Shown here one piece after another: positions 1 through 6,540 of a DNA stretch of 14,540 bases (within the stretch, counting starts at the first letter, position 1; every line of letters begins with the position of its first letter). Position numbers and translations under genes: made by a program. Source of the stretch: AP-15 sp036404275 (GTDB lineage Bacteria; Pseudomonadota; Alphaproteobacteria; ATCC43930; CGMCC-115725); contig DASXAM010000298.1 of the NCBI GenBank assembly GCA_036404275.1, forward strand, positions 1-14,540, read 5' to 3'. Under the pieces are notes generated by a model, which did no database searches, was not told the DNA's origin, and worked only from the letters and a program-made list of their open reading frames with translations.

Positions 1-1086
1 CGTTTCGCCAAATACAAGACGACGCAAAAACCCGAGCAAAAGCCGTCGCTGGAGCGCTTGATCCTCGCCAGCGCCGCCGCGGCCAAGGCGAAACGCGCCT
101 ATGCGCCGCTCGAAAAGACAGCGGAGGCGGTGGCCTTTACCCGCGACCTCGTTTCCGAGCCGCCGAACGTGCTCTACCCCGAGACCCTGGCGGCAGCGGC
201 CGAGACGTTGCGCGAATTCGGGGTCGCAGTCGAGGTTCTCGATCCTGACCGGATGCGCGAGCTCGGCATGAACGCGCTCCTCGGCGTGGCGCAAGGCAGC
301 ATTCGCCCGGCGCGGCTGGTGGTGATGGAGTGGCGCGGCGGCGCTGCCGGCGAGGCGCCCCTCGCCTTCATCGGAAAGGGGGTCACCTTCGATACCGGCG
401 GCATCTCGATCAAGCCCGCCGCCGGGATGGCCGACATGAAATGGGACATGGCGGGCTCGGCCGTCGTCATCGGGCTGATGCGCTTGCTCGCCGCGCGCCG
501 CGCCAAGGTCAATGCGGTCGGGGTCGTGGGACTCGTTGAAAACATGCCGTCGGGCACGGCGCAGCGGCCGGGTGACATCGTCACCTCGATGTCGGGCCAG
601 ACGATCGAGATCCTCAATACCGACGCCGAGGGCCGCCTCGTTCTCGCCGATGCATTGTGGTATTGCCAGGACCGGTTCAAGCCGCGGCTGATGATCGACC
701 TGGCAACCTTGACGGGTGCGATCATCGTGGCGCTCGGGCATCACCGCGCCGGCCTTTTCGCCAATAATGACGAACTTGCCGAGCGATTGATCGAGGCCGG
801 CAAGGCGGTCGGCGAAGAGGTTTGGCGGCTGCCCCTGGCCGACAGCTACGATCGCGAGATCGACAGCGACGCCGCCGACGTCAAGAACATCGGCGGCCGC
901 GCCGGCGGCAGCGTCGTCGCCGCGCAGTTTCTGCAGCGCTTTGTCAACGGCGTGCCTTGGGCGCATCTCGACATTGCCGGAGTGGCATGGTCGTCAAAGG
1001 ACGCGCCGACCGTGCCCAAGGGCGCGACCGGTTTTGGCGTGCGCCTCCTCGACCGTTTTGTCGCTCGACATTACGAGCAGGACTAG
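1..1086 (+). CDS. pepA: Leucyl aminopeptidase (M17 family), 5' end outside window
   Basis: Cytosolic two-metal aminopeptidase that removes N-terminal residues from peptides. The reading frame is open from base 1, so the start lies upstream; 361 residues are visible. Counting from base 1, the M17 metal and catalytic residues are all present: K126 and D131 in the GKGVTFDTGG segment, K138, D149 in MKWDMAG, then D208, E210 and R212 in NTDAEGRL. These sit at a constant offset of 144 from the E. coli PepA residues as I recall them. The missing part is therefore about 144 residues, the N-terminal domain, and the whole protein would have the usual length of about 500. The gene ends in TAG inside a 13-base tandem duplication and is followed 17 bases later by holC, a common alphaproteobacterial arrangement. 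The catalytic domain looks intact, so I expect an active enzyme. Confidence 0.96.
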   Translation, partial: RFAKYKTTQKPEQKPSLERLILASAAAAKAKRAYAPLEKTAEAVAFTRDLVSEPPNVLYPETLAAAAETLREFGVAVEVLDPDRMRELGMNALLGVAQGSIRPARLVVMEWRGGAAGEAPLAFIGKGVTFDTGGISIKPAAGMADMKWDMAGSAVVIGLMRLLAARRAKVNAVGVVGLVENMPSGTAQRPGDIVTSMSGQTIEILNTDAEGRLVLADALWYCQDRFKPRLMIDLATLTGAIIVALGHHRAGLFANNDELAERLIEAGKAVGEEVWRLPLADSYDREIDSDAADVKNIGGRAGGSVVAAQFLQRFVNGVPWAHLDIAGVAWSSKDAPTVPKGATGFGVRLLDRFVARHYEQD

Positions 1087-1099
1087 CGAGCAGGACTGG
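1074..1099. repeat. 13-bp tandem duplication across the pepA stop codon
   Basis: The unit CGAGCAGGACTAG (1074-1086) is followed directly by CGAGCAGGACTGG (1087-1099), differing at one base. The first copy holds the pepA TAG stop. The second lies in the pepA-holC gap and supplies the AGCAGGA that can act as ribosome binding site for the TTG start of holC at 1104. It reads as a local slippage duplication. Confidence 0.7.
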
Positions 1100-1103
1100 C
1101 GTT

Positions 1104-1550
1104 TTGGCCGAAATCGGCTTTTACCACCTGCTGTCGACACCGCTCGAGCGGGCTTTGCCGCGGCTCCTCGAGCGGGCGCGCCGCGAGGGATATCGGATCG
1201 TCGTCCGCGCCGGCTCGACCGAACGCGTCAAACAATTGGACGCGTTATTGTGGACTTATGACGAGGCGAGTTTTTTGCCGCACGGCTCGGCCAGCGAGGG
1301 CAACGCCGCGGTGCAGCCGATCTGGCTCACCGATAGCGACGAAAATCCGAATGGCGCCGCGATGCTGGTGCTGGTCGACGGGATCGAGGCCGCAGACGTG
1401 GCCGGCTTCACCCGGTGCGCCGATCTGTTCGACGGCAACGACGAGAGCGCGGTCGCGGCCGCACGTCAGCGCTGGCGCAGCGCGCGGGAAGCGGGCCACA
1501 CACTGACCTATTGGCAGCAGACCGCGAACGGCTGGGAGCAGCGCCGCTAA
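1104..1550 (+). CDS. holC: DNA polymerase III subunit chi
   Basis: Chi subunit (148 aa) of the replicative clamp-loader assembly; in the family it pairs with psi and contacts single-stranded DNA-binding protein. The protein starts MAEIGFYHL and carries the family core: an amphipathic helix, then the LLWTYDEASFLPHG segment (about residues 48-61) and QPIWLTD (71-77), followed by a hydrophobic strand and the C-terminal YWQQ segment. Length matches alphaproteobacterial HolC. The start is a TTG at 1104, chosen because it gives the expected N-terminus and has AGCAGGA about 9 bases upstream; no ATG or GTG fits. It lies 17 bases after pepA, with which it is probably cotranscribed. Psi is usually not recognisable in alphaproteobacteria, so the partner is unknown. 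Confidence 0.93.
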   Translation: MAEIGFYHLLSTPLERALPRLLERARREGYRIVVRAGSTERVKQLDALLWTYDEASFLPHGSASEGNAAVQPIWLTDSDENPNGAAMLVLVDGIEAADVAGFTRCADLFDGNDESAVAAARQRWRSAREAGHTLTYWQQTANGWEQRR

Positions 1551-1609
1551 ACGAGCCGGCGGCCGCCCATGCAAACTATCGGTGCTTCGCGCGCTTGCCT
1601 GACAAGAAT

Positions 1610-1677
1610 TTCGCTGCCCCGGCGAAAAGCCGGGACCCACTGCGTTCGTGGGTACCGGCTTTCGCCGGTACAGCGAA
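1610..1677. repeat. Palindromic intergenic repeat, nested inverted repeats
   Basis: The arms 1610-1640 and 1648-1677 are near-perfect reverse complements around a 7-base loop. Each arm is itself a small hairpin: CCGGCGAAAAGCCGG on the left and CCGGCTTTCGCCGG on the right. The core GTGGGTACCGGCTTTCGCCGG closely resembles a dispersed REP-like element common in alphaproteobacterial genomes, whose shadow translation gives strings like WVPAFAG. It lies between the convergent holC and CsbD genes, so it may also act as a two-way transcription terminator or stabilise 3' ends. The family assignment is from memory and the terminator role is inferred. Confidence 0.75.
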
Positions 1678-1721
1678 GGAGAAGCTCAGCGTAAATTCTA
1701 ACGGACTTCTGGTTCACGGCA

Positions 1722-1907
1722 CTAGCGGTTCTTCACGACGTCCCGCGCGGCATCCTTCGCGCCGCCGATCGCGTTTTGCAGCTCGCCCTCGGTCTTTTTC
1801 GCTTTGCCTTCGGCCTCAGTCTTCTTGTCGCCGAGAGCTTTGCCGATACCTTCCTTGATGCCGCCGCCCACCTTCTTGGCGGCGCCTGCGATGCGGTCCT
1901 TGTCCAT
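1722..1907 (-). CDS. CsbD-family stress protein
   Basis: Small hydrophilic protein (61 aa) of the CsbD-like family, starting MDKDRIAGAAKKVGGGIKEG and continuing with the typical Lys/Glu/Ala/Gly-rich helical pattern. There is no signal peptide or membrane segment, so it is cytosolic. CsbD proteins are abundant general-stress proteins of unclear biochemical role (sigma-B controlled in Bacillus). The ATG at 1907 has an ideal AGGAG 8 bases upstream. About 50 bases further up is GGAAC-N17-GTT, a good candidate for the alphaproteobacterial stress sigma factor EcfG, which fits the family. A second overlapping minus frame (to 1915) is a shadow. The gene sits in inverted orientation between holC and ndk. 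Confidence 0.92.
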   Translation of the reverse strand: MDKDRIAGAAKKVGGGIKEGIGKALGDKKTEAEGKAKKTEGELQNAIGGAKDAARDVVKNR

Positions 1908-1954
1908 ACCGTCAACTCCTGAGAAACCGGTGTCCGACCGAAGTCATACGGGTC

Positions 1955-1979
1955 AACCCGCCGCTCGGCGAGACGTTCC
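1955..1979 (-). promoter_or_regulatory. Candidate EcfG (general stress) promoter for the CsbD gene
   Basis: On the minus strand GGAAC (1979-1975) is followed after 17 bases by GTT (1957-1955). This fits the EcfG consensus GGAAC-N16-CGTT except for the C. The start site would fall about 40 bases before the CsbD ATG. CsbD genes are frequent members of general stress regulons, which supports the call. Confidence 0.55.
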
Positions 1980-2008
1980 CGCGGCCGCCGGTTTCAGGTT
2001 TCGGTCAA

Positions 2009-2037
2009 TTGCCGCCGGTCCGGCCGCGCGCTATAAG
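2009..2037 (+). promoter_or_regulatory. Likely housekeeping promoter of ndk
   Basis: TTGCCG (2009-2014), a 17-base spacer and TATAAG (2032-2037) make a good sigma-70 type promoter. Transcription would start near 2044, about 25 bases before the ndk ATG. The divergent CsbD promoter lies just upstream. Confidence 0.55.
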
Positions 2038-2069
2038 CCCGGACCTCCGCCGCCGACGGGACAGTGCCC

Positions 2070-2492
2070 ATGGCCATCGAACGGACGCTTTCGATTCTCA
2101 AGCCCGACGCCACAGGGCGCAACCTGACCGGAGCGATCAACGACCGGTTTGAAAAAAGGGGCCTTCGCATCGTCGCGCAAAAGCGTCTGCGGCTGACCGA
2201 AGCACAAGCCGAGGCCTTTTATCGGGTGCACGCCGAGCGGCCATTTTACCGCAGCCTCGTTGAGTTCATGGTCTCGGGGCCGGTGGTCGTGCAGGTGCTC
2301 GAAGGACCGGACGCCGTGGCGCTCAGCCGCGAGATCATGGGGGCGACCGACCCGGCGAAGGCCGCCCCGGGCACGATCCGCAAGGATTTTGCGGTTTCGA
2401 TCGAAGCGAATTCGGTGCACGGTTCGGATTCGTCGGAGACCGCCGCACAGGAGATCGCGTTCTTTTTCTCGGCGATCGAACTCTGCCCGTAG
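2070..2492 (+). CDS. ndk: Nucleoside diphosphate kinase
   Basis: Cytosolic enzyme (140 aa) that moves the gamma phosphate of ATP to other NDPs through a phosphohistidine, balancing nucleotide pools. The catalytic histidine is H117 in NSVHGSDS, the signature of the family; K11 in the LKPDA motif binds phosphate. Length is the family standard. I place the start at the ATG at 2070 (MAIERTLSIL), with GGGA about 8 bases upstream; the in-frame GTG at 2064 would add two residues and lacks support. It has its own likely promoter and overlaps the next gene by one base (TAGTG). A complete, normal copy. Confidence 0.97.
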   Translation: MAIERTLSILKPDATGRNLTGAINDRFEKRGLRIVAQKRLRLTEAQAEAFYRVHAERPFYRSLVEFMVSGPVVVQVLEGPDAVALSREIMGATDPAKAAPGTIRKDFAVSIEANSVHGSDSSETAAQEIAFFFSAIELCP

Positions 2493-3736
2493 TGCGCACC
2501 GGGCTTCATTCGGAGCAGGCGAACCGCATCTCGGCGCCGCCGGTCTCCGGCCAGAGTCTGGCGCAGGCGTTCGAGGGCGGTCTCGACCTGTGCGCGTTCG
2601 TCTTTTTTCCGCTCCTCGTCCTGGCACCGCGCGGCGTCGCCATTCTGGCCTCCGGCGCGGGCGTGCTTGCCGCCGGCTTGCTGGTGCCGTCGGGAGCGGT
2701 CGTGCGGCTGCGCCGGCTCGCCGTTCCGGGCGTGCTGCTCGGTCTGCTGCTCTGTTGGGGGATCGTGTCGGCGGCCTGGTCGCCCAACCCGCTGCGCAGC
2801 GTCGAGATTGCGATGCGGCTCGCCGGTCTGTTCGCCGCCGGCCTGGCCCTCGCCGCCACCGCCGGCATCATTGCAGCACCGCGCCGGCTGTCGCTGTTTC
2901 TGGTCACCGGCTTGATTATCGGCATCGTCATGGCGACGGCCGATTTTGCGACCCACGGAGAATTGAGCGCGCCCTTTACCGAGCGGGTCTACCAGCCGGC
3001 CCGGCTCAATCAGGCCTCGGTCGCGTTCGCGATCCTCATGGCGCCGGCAGCGGCGCTGGTGATTTGTCTCGGGCGCAAGCTTTTGGGCGTCGCCTTTGGG
3101 CTCGCCGTCGCCGCGACCGTCTTTGTGCTCGCCGGAACCGCGGCCAAGGCGGCGCTCGCCATCGGTCTGGCGATGGGGCTCGTATGCTATGTCGCGCCCG
3201 CCCGCTTCAGCCGCAGCGCCGCGGTGCTATCGGTCTTGATTGTCGTCACGGCGCCGCTGACCTTTGCGCGGTTCGAGCGACTGTCGGCGCTGACGGCGAC
3301 CGCCGATATCATCAAACAATCTTTCGGGCACCGGCTGCTGATCTGGTCATTTGCCGGCGATCGCATCGACGAACGCCCGCTCGCCGGGTGGGGCCTCGAT
3401 GCGTCGCGCGCCATTCCCGGCGGCAGCGAGCCGATCGAGCCCGGCGAAACCTGGCTGCCGCTGCATCCTCATAACGCACCGCTGCAGCTATGGCTCGAGC
3501 TCGGTGTACCGGGCGCGGTGCTGTTCGCCCTGGTGGCGACCTTGCCATGGCTCGCTCTTGCCGCCGCCGAGTGGCCCGCCCTCCTCACCGCTGCCGCCGG
3601 CGCCGCCCTGACTGCCGGGTTGGTCTCCTGTCTTGCGACCTACGGGATCTGGCAGGAATGGTGGCAAGGGACGTTGTGGTTTTCGCTCTTTCTGGTTCTC
3701 GTGCTCGCGCGAACGGCGACGGCAGCCGAGCGGTGA
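2492..3736 (+). CDS. O-antigen ligase/polymerase-type membrane protein (Wzy_C)
   Basis: Polytopic inner-membrane protein (414 aa, roughly 10-12 hydrophobic segments) of the O-antigen ligase (WaaL/RfaL)/Wzy polymerase superfamily. These proteins join or polymerise undecaprenol-linked glycans on the periplasmic side. The diagnostic part is the large loop at about 281-345: HRLLIW, the GWG of the LAGWGLD segment, then PLHPHNAPLQLWLELG with H325, H327 and N328, a Wzy_C hallmark. The first 30 residues are hydrophilic and cytoplasmic. The GTG start at 2492 overlaps the ndk stop by one base, suggesting translational coupling; the ribosome site is weak. No other glycan genes are in the window, so ligase and polymerase cannot be told apart and the glycan is unknown. 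The family is sure, the exact activity is not. Confidence 0.85.
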   Translation: MRTGLHSEQANRISAPPVSGQSLAQAFEGGLDLCAFVFFPLLVLAPRGVAILASGAGVLAAGLLVPSGAVVRLRRLAVPGVLLGLLLCWGIVSAAWSPNPLRSVEIAMRLAGLFAAGLALAATAGIIAAPRRLSLFLVTGLIIGIVMATADFATHGELSAPFTERVYQPARLNQASVAFAILMAPAAALVICLGRKLLGVAFGLAVAATVFVLAGTAAKAALAIGLAMGLVCYVAPARFSRSAAVLSVLIVVTAPLTFARFERLSALTATADIIKQSFGHRLLIWSFAGDRIDERPLAGWGLDASRAIPGGSEPIEPGETWLPLHPHNAPLQLWLELGVPGAVLFALVATLPWLALAAAEWPALLTAAAGAALTAGLVSCLATYGIWQEWWQGTLWFSLFLVLVLARTATAAER

Positions 3737-3771
3737 CACGCCGGCCGCGGCGGCGCCGGGCAAAAGCGTGC

Positions 3772-3777
3772 TAAAAT
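3772..3777 (+). promoter_or_regulatory. -10-like box 6 bases before the methyltransferase ATG
   Basis: TAAAAT is followed by CTTTGG and then the ATG at 3784. A start 7 bases after the box would put +1 on the A of the ATG. No Shine-Dalgarno sequence and no good -35 are visible. This suggests a leaderless transcript but is weak alone. Confidence 0.35.
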
Positions 3778-3783
3778 CTTTGG

Positions 3784-4518
3784 ATGGCGTCCGATGTCAT
3801 CGATCTCCGGGATTTTTACCTGACCGGGCTCGGGCAGGTCGCCCGCCGCATGATCCGGCGCGCAGTGCGCCGGGTATGGCCCGATCTCCGCGGCATGCGG
3901 CTGCTCGGCATTGGTTATGCCACCCCGTTTCTGTCGGCGCTGTCGCCCGACACCGAACGCACCGTGGCGCTGATGCCGGCTTCACTCGGCGTCCTTGGCT
4001 GGCCCGCCGACGGCCGCAATCTGGTAGCGCTCGCCGACGAGGCCGAGCTGCCGTTTGCCGATTATTCGATCGACCGCGTGCTGCTGGTGCATGCGCTCGA
4101 AACTCGGGAGCCGGCGGGGCCGATGCTAAAGGAGATCTGGCGCGTGCTGGCCGGCGGCGGGCGGCTCCTGATCGTGGCACCCAACCGGCGCGGCATCTGG
4201 GCGCGGCTCGACCGCACGCCGTTCGGCTCGGGCCGGCCTTATACGATGTCGCAGCTCTCGCAACTGTTGCGCGACGAGCTGTTCACCCCGATCGGGTCGG
4301 ATGCCGCGCTGTTCATCCCACCAGCCCGCAAACGCATGATCCTGCGCGCCGCCCCGGCCTGGGAGCGGATCGGGAGCCGCTGGTTCCCGCGCTTTGCCGG
4401 GGTCGTGCTGATCGAGGCGACAAAGCAGATCTACGCCAAGCCAAAGGCTTTGCGCGTCCCCCGCCGCCGTCTTGTCTACGCACCGGTCGCGGCCCCGCAC
4501 GGCATGTCGCGGCGGTGA
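3784..4518 (+). CDS. Class I SAM-dependent methyltransferase-like protein
   Basis: Cytosolic protein (244 aa) with a Methyltransf_11-like Rossmann core. Visible elements are a degenerate motif I, LLGIGYATPFL (about 40-50, where DxGxGxG would be usual), an acidic turn ADEAELPFADYSIDRVLLVHALE (84-106, motif II/III region), and EIWRVLAGGGRLLIVAPNRRGIWAR (117-141), the post-I/III strand typical of the family. The C-terminal third is specific to this group, and the tail is Arg/Pro-rich. The unusual motif I leaves open whether SAM is bound normally. The substrate is unknown. The start is the ATG at 3784, 47 bases after the O-antigen ligase gene, with no clear ribosome site but a TAAAAT box 6 bases before the ATG. 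It ends 24 bases from the convergent metW. Confidence 0.8.
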   Translation: MASDVIDLRDFYLTGLGQVARRMIRRAVRRVWPDLRGMRLLGIGYATPFLSALSPDTERTVALMPASLGVLGWPADGRNLVALADEAELPFADYSIDRVLLVHALETREPAGPMLKEIWRVLAGGGRLLIVAPNRRGIWARLDRTPFGSGRPYTMSQLSQLLRDELFTPIGSDAALFIPPARKRMILRAAPAWERIGSRWFPRFAGVVLIEATKQIYAKPKALRVPRRRLVYAPVAAPHGMSRR

Positions 4519-4542
4519 AGCCACTTCCCGCACGATCGAAGC

Positions 4543-5214
4543 CTACGGTTTTCCGGACAGCACGAACACCCCTTGCTCGGCTAAAAGATTGGCGAGCGCG
4601 CCGTGCGGGTCGAGCGAATAAGGCCGGCCGTGCCGGTCGAGCGTCATGCTGCGCTCGATGACGACGCCGATTTCGTCGCAGAGCACGACAAAATCGCGGA
4701 TCGTGCACAGGTGAATATTGGGGGTCTCGTACCACGGGTGGGGCAACAGGTCGGAGATCGGCATCCGGCCGCCGAGCAAGAGCTTCAGCCGGATTCGCCA
4801 AAAGCCGAAATTCGGAAACGACACGATGGCGCGCCGGCCGATGCGCACCAGGGTTTCGACCACGCGGCGCGGGTTGCGCGTCGCCTGCAAGGTCTGGCTC
4901 AGCACCACGACGTCGAAAGCGGCCGTGGGATAGGCTTCGAGATCGCGGTCGGCGTCGCCCTGGATCACCGAGAGGCCGTGGCCGACGCAGGCGTTGACCC
5001 CCGACTGGCTCAACTCCATGCCGCGCGCATCGACCTCCTTGTGCCGCGCCAGATAGGCAAGCAGGGCGCCGTCGCCGCAGCCGATGTCGAGAACCCTGGA
5101 TCCGGGTGAGATCATCTCCGAGATCAGCCGCAAATCGCGGCGCAGCTCGTCCGCGCCGACGACATCGTTCGCCGGCCGCGCCGAAGCCACGGCCAGCTTT
5201 GGCAAGGCGCTCAT
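4543..5214 (-). CDS. metW: Methionine biosynthesis protein MetW
   Basis: MetW (223 aa) is a class I methyltransferase-fold protein that accompanies MetX in proteobacteria and is needed for, or boosts, homoserine acylation. SAM-binding motif I is canonical, VLDIGCGDGALLAYLA (41-56), followed by GMELSQ (65-70), DVVVLSQTLQ (101-110) and the family-specific FPNFGFWRIRLKLLLGGRMP (133-152) and WYETPNIHLCT (161-171). The ATG at 5214 follows the metX stop (5217-5219) after two bases, so the two are cotranscribed and probably coupled. The same frame stays open backward through metX because of high GC, but the metX protein lies in another frame, so this is not a fusion. It ends 24 bases from the convergent methyltransferase gene with no obvious terminator. 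Confidence 0.95.
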   Translation of the reverse strand: MSALPKLAVASARPANDVVGADELRRDLRLISEMISPGSRVLDIGCGDGALLAYLARHKEVDARGMELSQSGVNACVGHGLSVIQGDADRDLEAYPTAAFDVVVLSQTLQATRNPRRVVETLVRIGRRAIVSFPNFGFWRIRLKLLLGGRMPISDLLPHPWYETPNIHLCTIRDFVVLCDEIGVVIERSMTLDRHGRPYSLDPHGALANLLAEQGVFVLSGKP

Positions 5215-5216
5215 CG

Positions 5217-6386
5217 TCAGGACCGGGCGAGACCGCGATGCTCGCCGCAGCCGGCAAGAAAGCCGCGCAAGGTCGCGAACAGCTCGGGCTCGTGCAGCAG
5301 GAACGAGTCGTGTCCGTTGTCGGTCGCGATCTCGACAAAGCTGACATTGGCCGCGGCTGCATTCAGCGCATGCACGATTTCGCGGCTCTCGGTCGTCGGG
5401 AACAGCCAGTCGCTGGTGAACGATATCACGCAAAACCGGGTGCGGGTGCCGGCAAAGGCGGCGGGGAGCGAGCCGCCATGCTCGGCCGCCAGATCGAAGT
5501 AATCCATCGCCCGGGTGATGTAGAGATAGGAGTTGGCGTCGAACCGGTCGACAAACGTGCTGCCCTGGTGGCGCAGATAGCTTTCGACCTGGAAATCGGC
5601 GTCGAAGCCATAGGTGACGGTGCGCCGGTCCTGCAGATTGCGGCCGAATTTGCGGTGAAGGGCGGCCTCGGACAGGTAGGTGATGTGGGCCGCCATGCGC
5701 GCCACCGCGAGCCCGCCCGAGGGGTGCCGCCCGGTGTCGAGATAGCGCCCGCCGCACCAATCGGGGTCGGCCATGATCGCCTGGCGGCCGACCTCGTGAA
5801 AGGCGATGTTCTGCGCCGAATGGCGCGCGGCGCAGGCGATCGGCACGGCCGCAAAGACGCTTTCCGGGTAGCTTGCCGCCCATTGCAGGACCTGCATGCC
5901 GCCCATCGAGCCGCCGATCACGCAAAACAGCGTCTCGATGCCGAGATGCTCGACGAGGCGCTTTTGTGCGCGCACCATGTCGCGGATCGTGATCATCGGA
6001 AACGACAACGCCCAGGGCTCGCCGGTCGCGGGATCGGTGTCGCGCGGCCCCGTCGTTCCCATGCAACCGCCCAGCACGTTGGCGCAAATCAGGAAATAGC
6101 GGTCGGTGTCGAGCACCAACCCCGGCCCGACCATCGTCGTCCACCAGCCGGGCTTGCCGGTGATCGGGTGCGGGTCGGCAGCATATTGGTCGCCGGTCAG
6201 CGCGTGACAGATCAGAACCGCGTTCGAGCGGTCCGGATTGAGCGTGCCGTAGGTCTGGTAGGCGATCGTGAAGGGGCCGAGATCGACCCCGCAATCGAGC
6301 CGCAAGGGCTCGCCCACGACGAGCCGATGGCCGGGCCAATCCCGATCCGGACGGGCGCGGGCGAGAGGCAAAGTCAGGCTCGACAC
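5217..6386 (-). CDS. metX: Homoserine O-acetyltransferase
   Basis: Alpha/beta-hydrolase-fold enzyme (389 aa) that activates homoserine for methionine synthesis, normally with acetyl-CoA. The triad is visible: nucleophile S160 in GGSMGG, D326 in FTSDWLFP and H359 in DNGHDSFLL. Other MetX marks are CHALTGDQYAA (60-70), NVLGGCMGTTGP (103-114) and the RQAIMADPDW segment (201-210). The start is a GTG at 6386 with GGGAG five bases upstream; it gives the expected N-terminus and no ATG fits. It leads the metX-metW pair and diverges from the chorismate mutase operon. A TTGACA promoter lies about 85 bases before the start, and the leader could fold as a pseudoknot beside the ribosome site. Some MetX-family enzymes use succinyl-CoA instead, which I cannot exclude. 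Confidence 0.96.
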   Translation of the reverse strand: MSSLTLPLARARPDRDWPGHRLVVGEPLRLDCGVDLGPFTIAYQTYGTLNPDRSNAVLICHALTGDQYAADPHPITGKPGWWTTMVGPGLVLDTDRYFLICANVLGGCMGTTGPRDTDPATGEPWALSFPMITIRDMVRAQKRLVEHLGIETLFCVIGGSMGGMQVLQWAASYPESVFAAVPIACAARHSAQNIAFHEVGRQAIMADPDWCGGRYLDTGRHPSGGLAVARMAAHITYLSEAALHRKFGRNLQDRRTVTYGFDADFQVESYLRHQGSTFVDRFDANSYLYITRAMDYFDLAAEHGGSLPAAFAGTRTRFCVISFTSDWLFPTTESREIVHALNAAAANVSFVEIATDNGHDSFLLHEPELFATLRGFLAGCGEHRGLARS

Positions 6387-6396
6387 GGAAACTCCC

Positions 6397-6434
6397 GTAG
6401 GTACCGCGATGACGGCCTACCCGCTCGATCATCG
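6397..6434 (-). promoter_or_regulatory. Possible H-type pseudoknot in the metX leader
   Basis: Reading the minus strand, CGATGA (6434-6429) can pair with TCATCG (6412-6407). GTAGG (6420-6416), inside that loop, can pair with CCTAC (6401-6397), giving an H-type pseudoknot. Its last strand abuts the GGGAG ribosome site (6396-6392). Topology and position recall SAM-II type metX/metA leaders, but the conserved SAM-II bases are absent. Both stems are short, so chance is possible. Confidence 0.3.
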
Positions 6435-6446
6435 GCGAAGCGCGAC

Positions 6447-6475
6447 AGGTAGGGAGCGGCGGCAAGATGTGTCAA
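6447..6475 (-). promoter_or_regulatory. Likely metX promoter
   Basis: On the minus strand a perfect TTGACA (6475-6470) is followed after 17 bases by CTACCT (6452-6447). The -35 is consensus and the -10 weak, as is common in high-GC alphaproteobacteria. The start would fall near 6440, leaving a leader of about 54 bases that just contains the possible pseudoknot. Confidence 0.5.
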
Positions 6476-6483
6476 TGTTTTCT

Positions 6484-6512
6484 TTGATTTTGCCGGGGCC
6501 GGACCCTACTAC
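6484..6512 (+). promoter_or_regulatory. Possible promoter of the aromatic amino acid operon
   Basis: TTGATT (6484-6489), 17 bases, TACTAC (6507-6512). The fit is moderate. A start near 6519 would favour the ATG at 6541 over the in-frame ATG at 6475 as the chorismate mutase start. The likely metX promoter lies immediately upstream on the other strand. Confidence 0.3.
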
Positions 6513-6540
6513 TGCGCCTCCCCGCGCAGCGAACGACAGC

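Noticed and set aside
2064..2069. GTG at 2064 as the ndk start
   Set aside because: The ATG at 2070 gives the normal Ndk N-terminus and better spacing from GGGA.
2246..2956. Several 140-240 codon minus-strand frames opposite ndk and the O-antigen ligase gene
   Set aside because: They lie antisense to well-supported genes, are rich in Arg/Gly/Gln and show no domain.
6387..6446. A standard SAM-II or other known SAM riboswitch before metX
   Set aside because: The conserved SAM-II bases I remember (GAUUU and GCUAAA-like segments) are absent; only a general pseudoknot shape remains.
5106..6452. Long plus-strand open frame (448 codons) opposite metX
   Set aside because: Antisense shadow of metX; composition is low-complexity Arg/Ala/Gly with no recognisable domain or ribosome site.
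4543..6465. A 640-codon minus-strand open frame that looks like a large fusion ending in MetW
   Set aside because: Upstream of 5214 the frame is only a shadow of metX, whose true frame is different and has full family motifs. High GC keeps the second frame open.
6475..6540. ATG at 6475 as the chorismate mutase start
   Set aside because: It would add 22 residues with no family support and overlap both divergent promoters; the ATG at 6541 begins right at the mutase domain.
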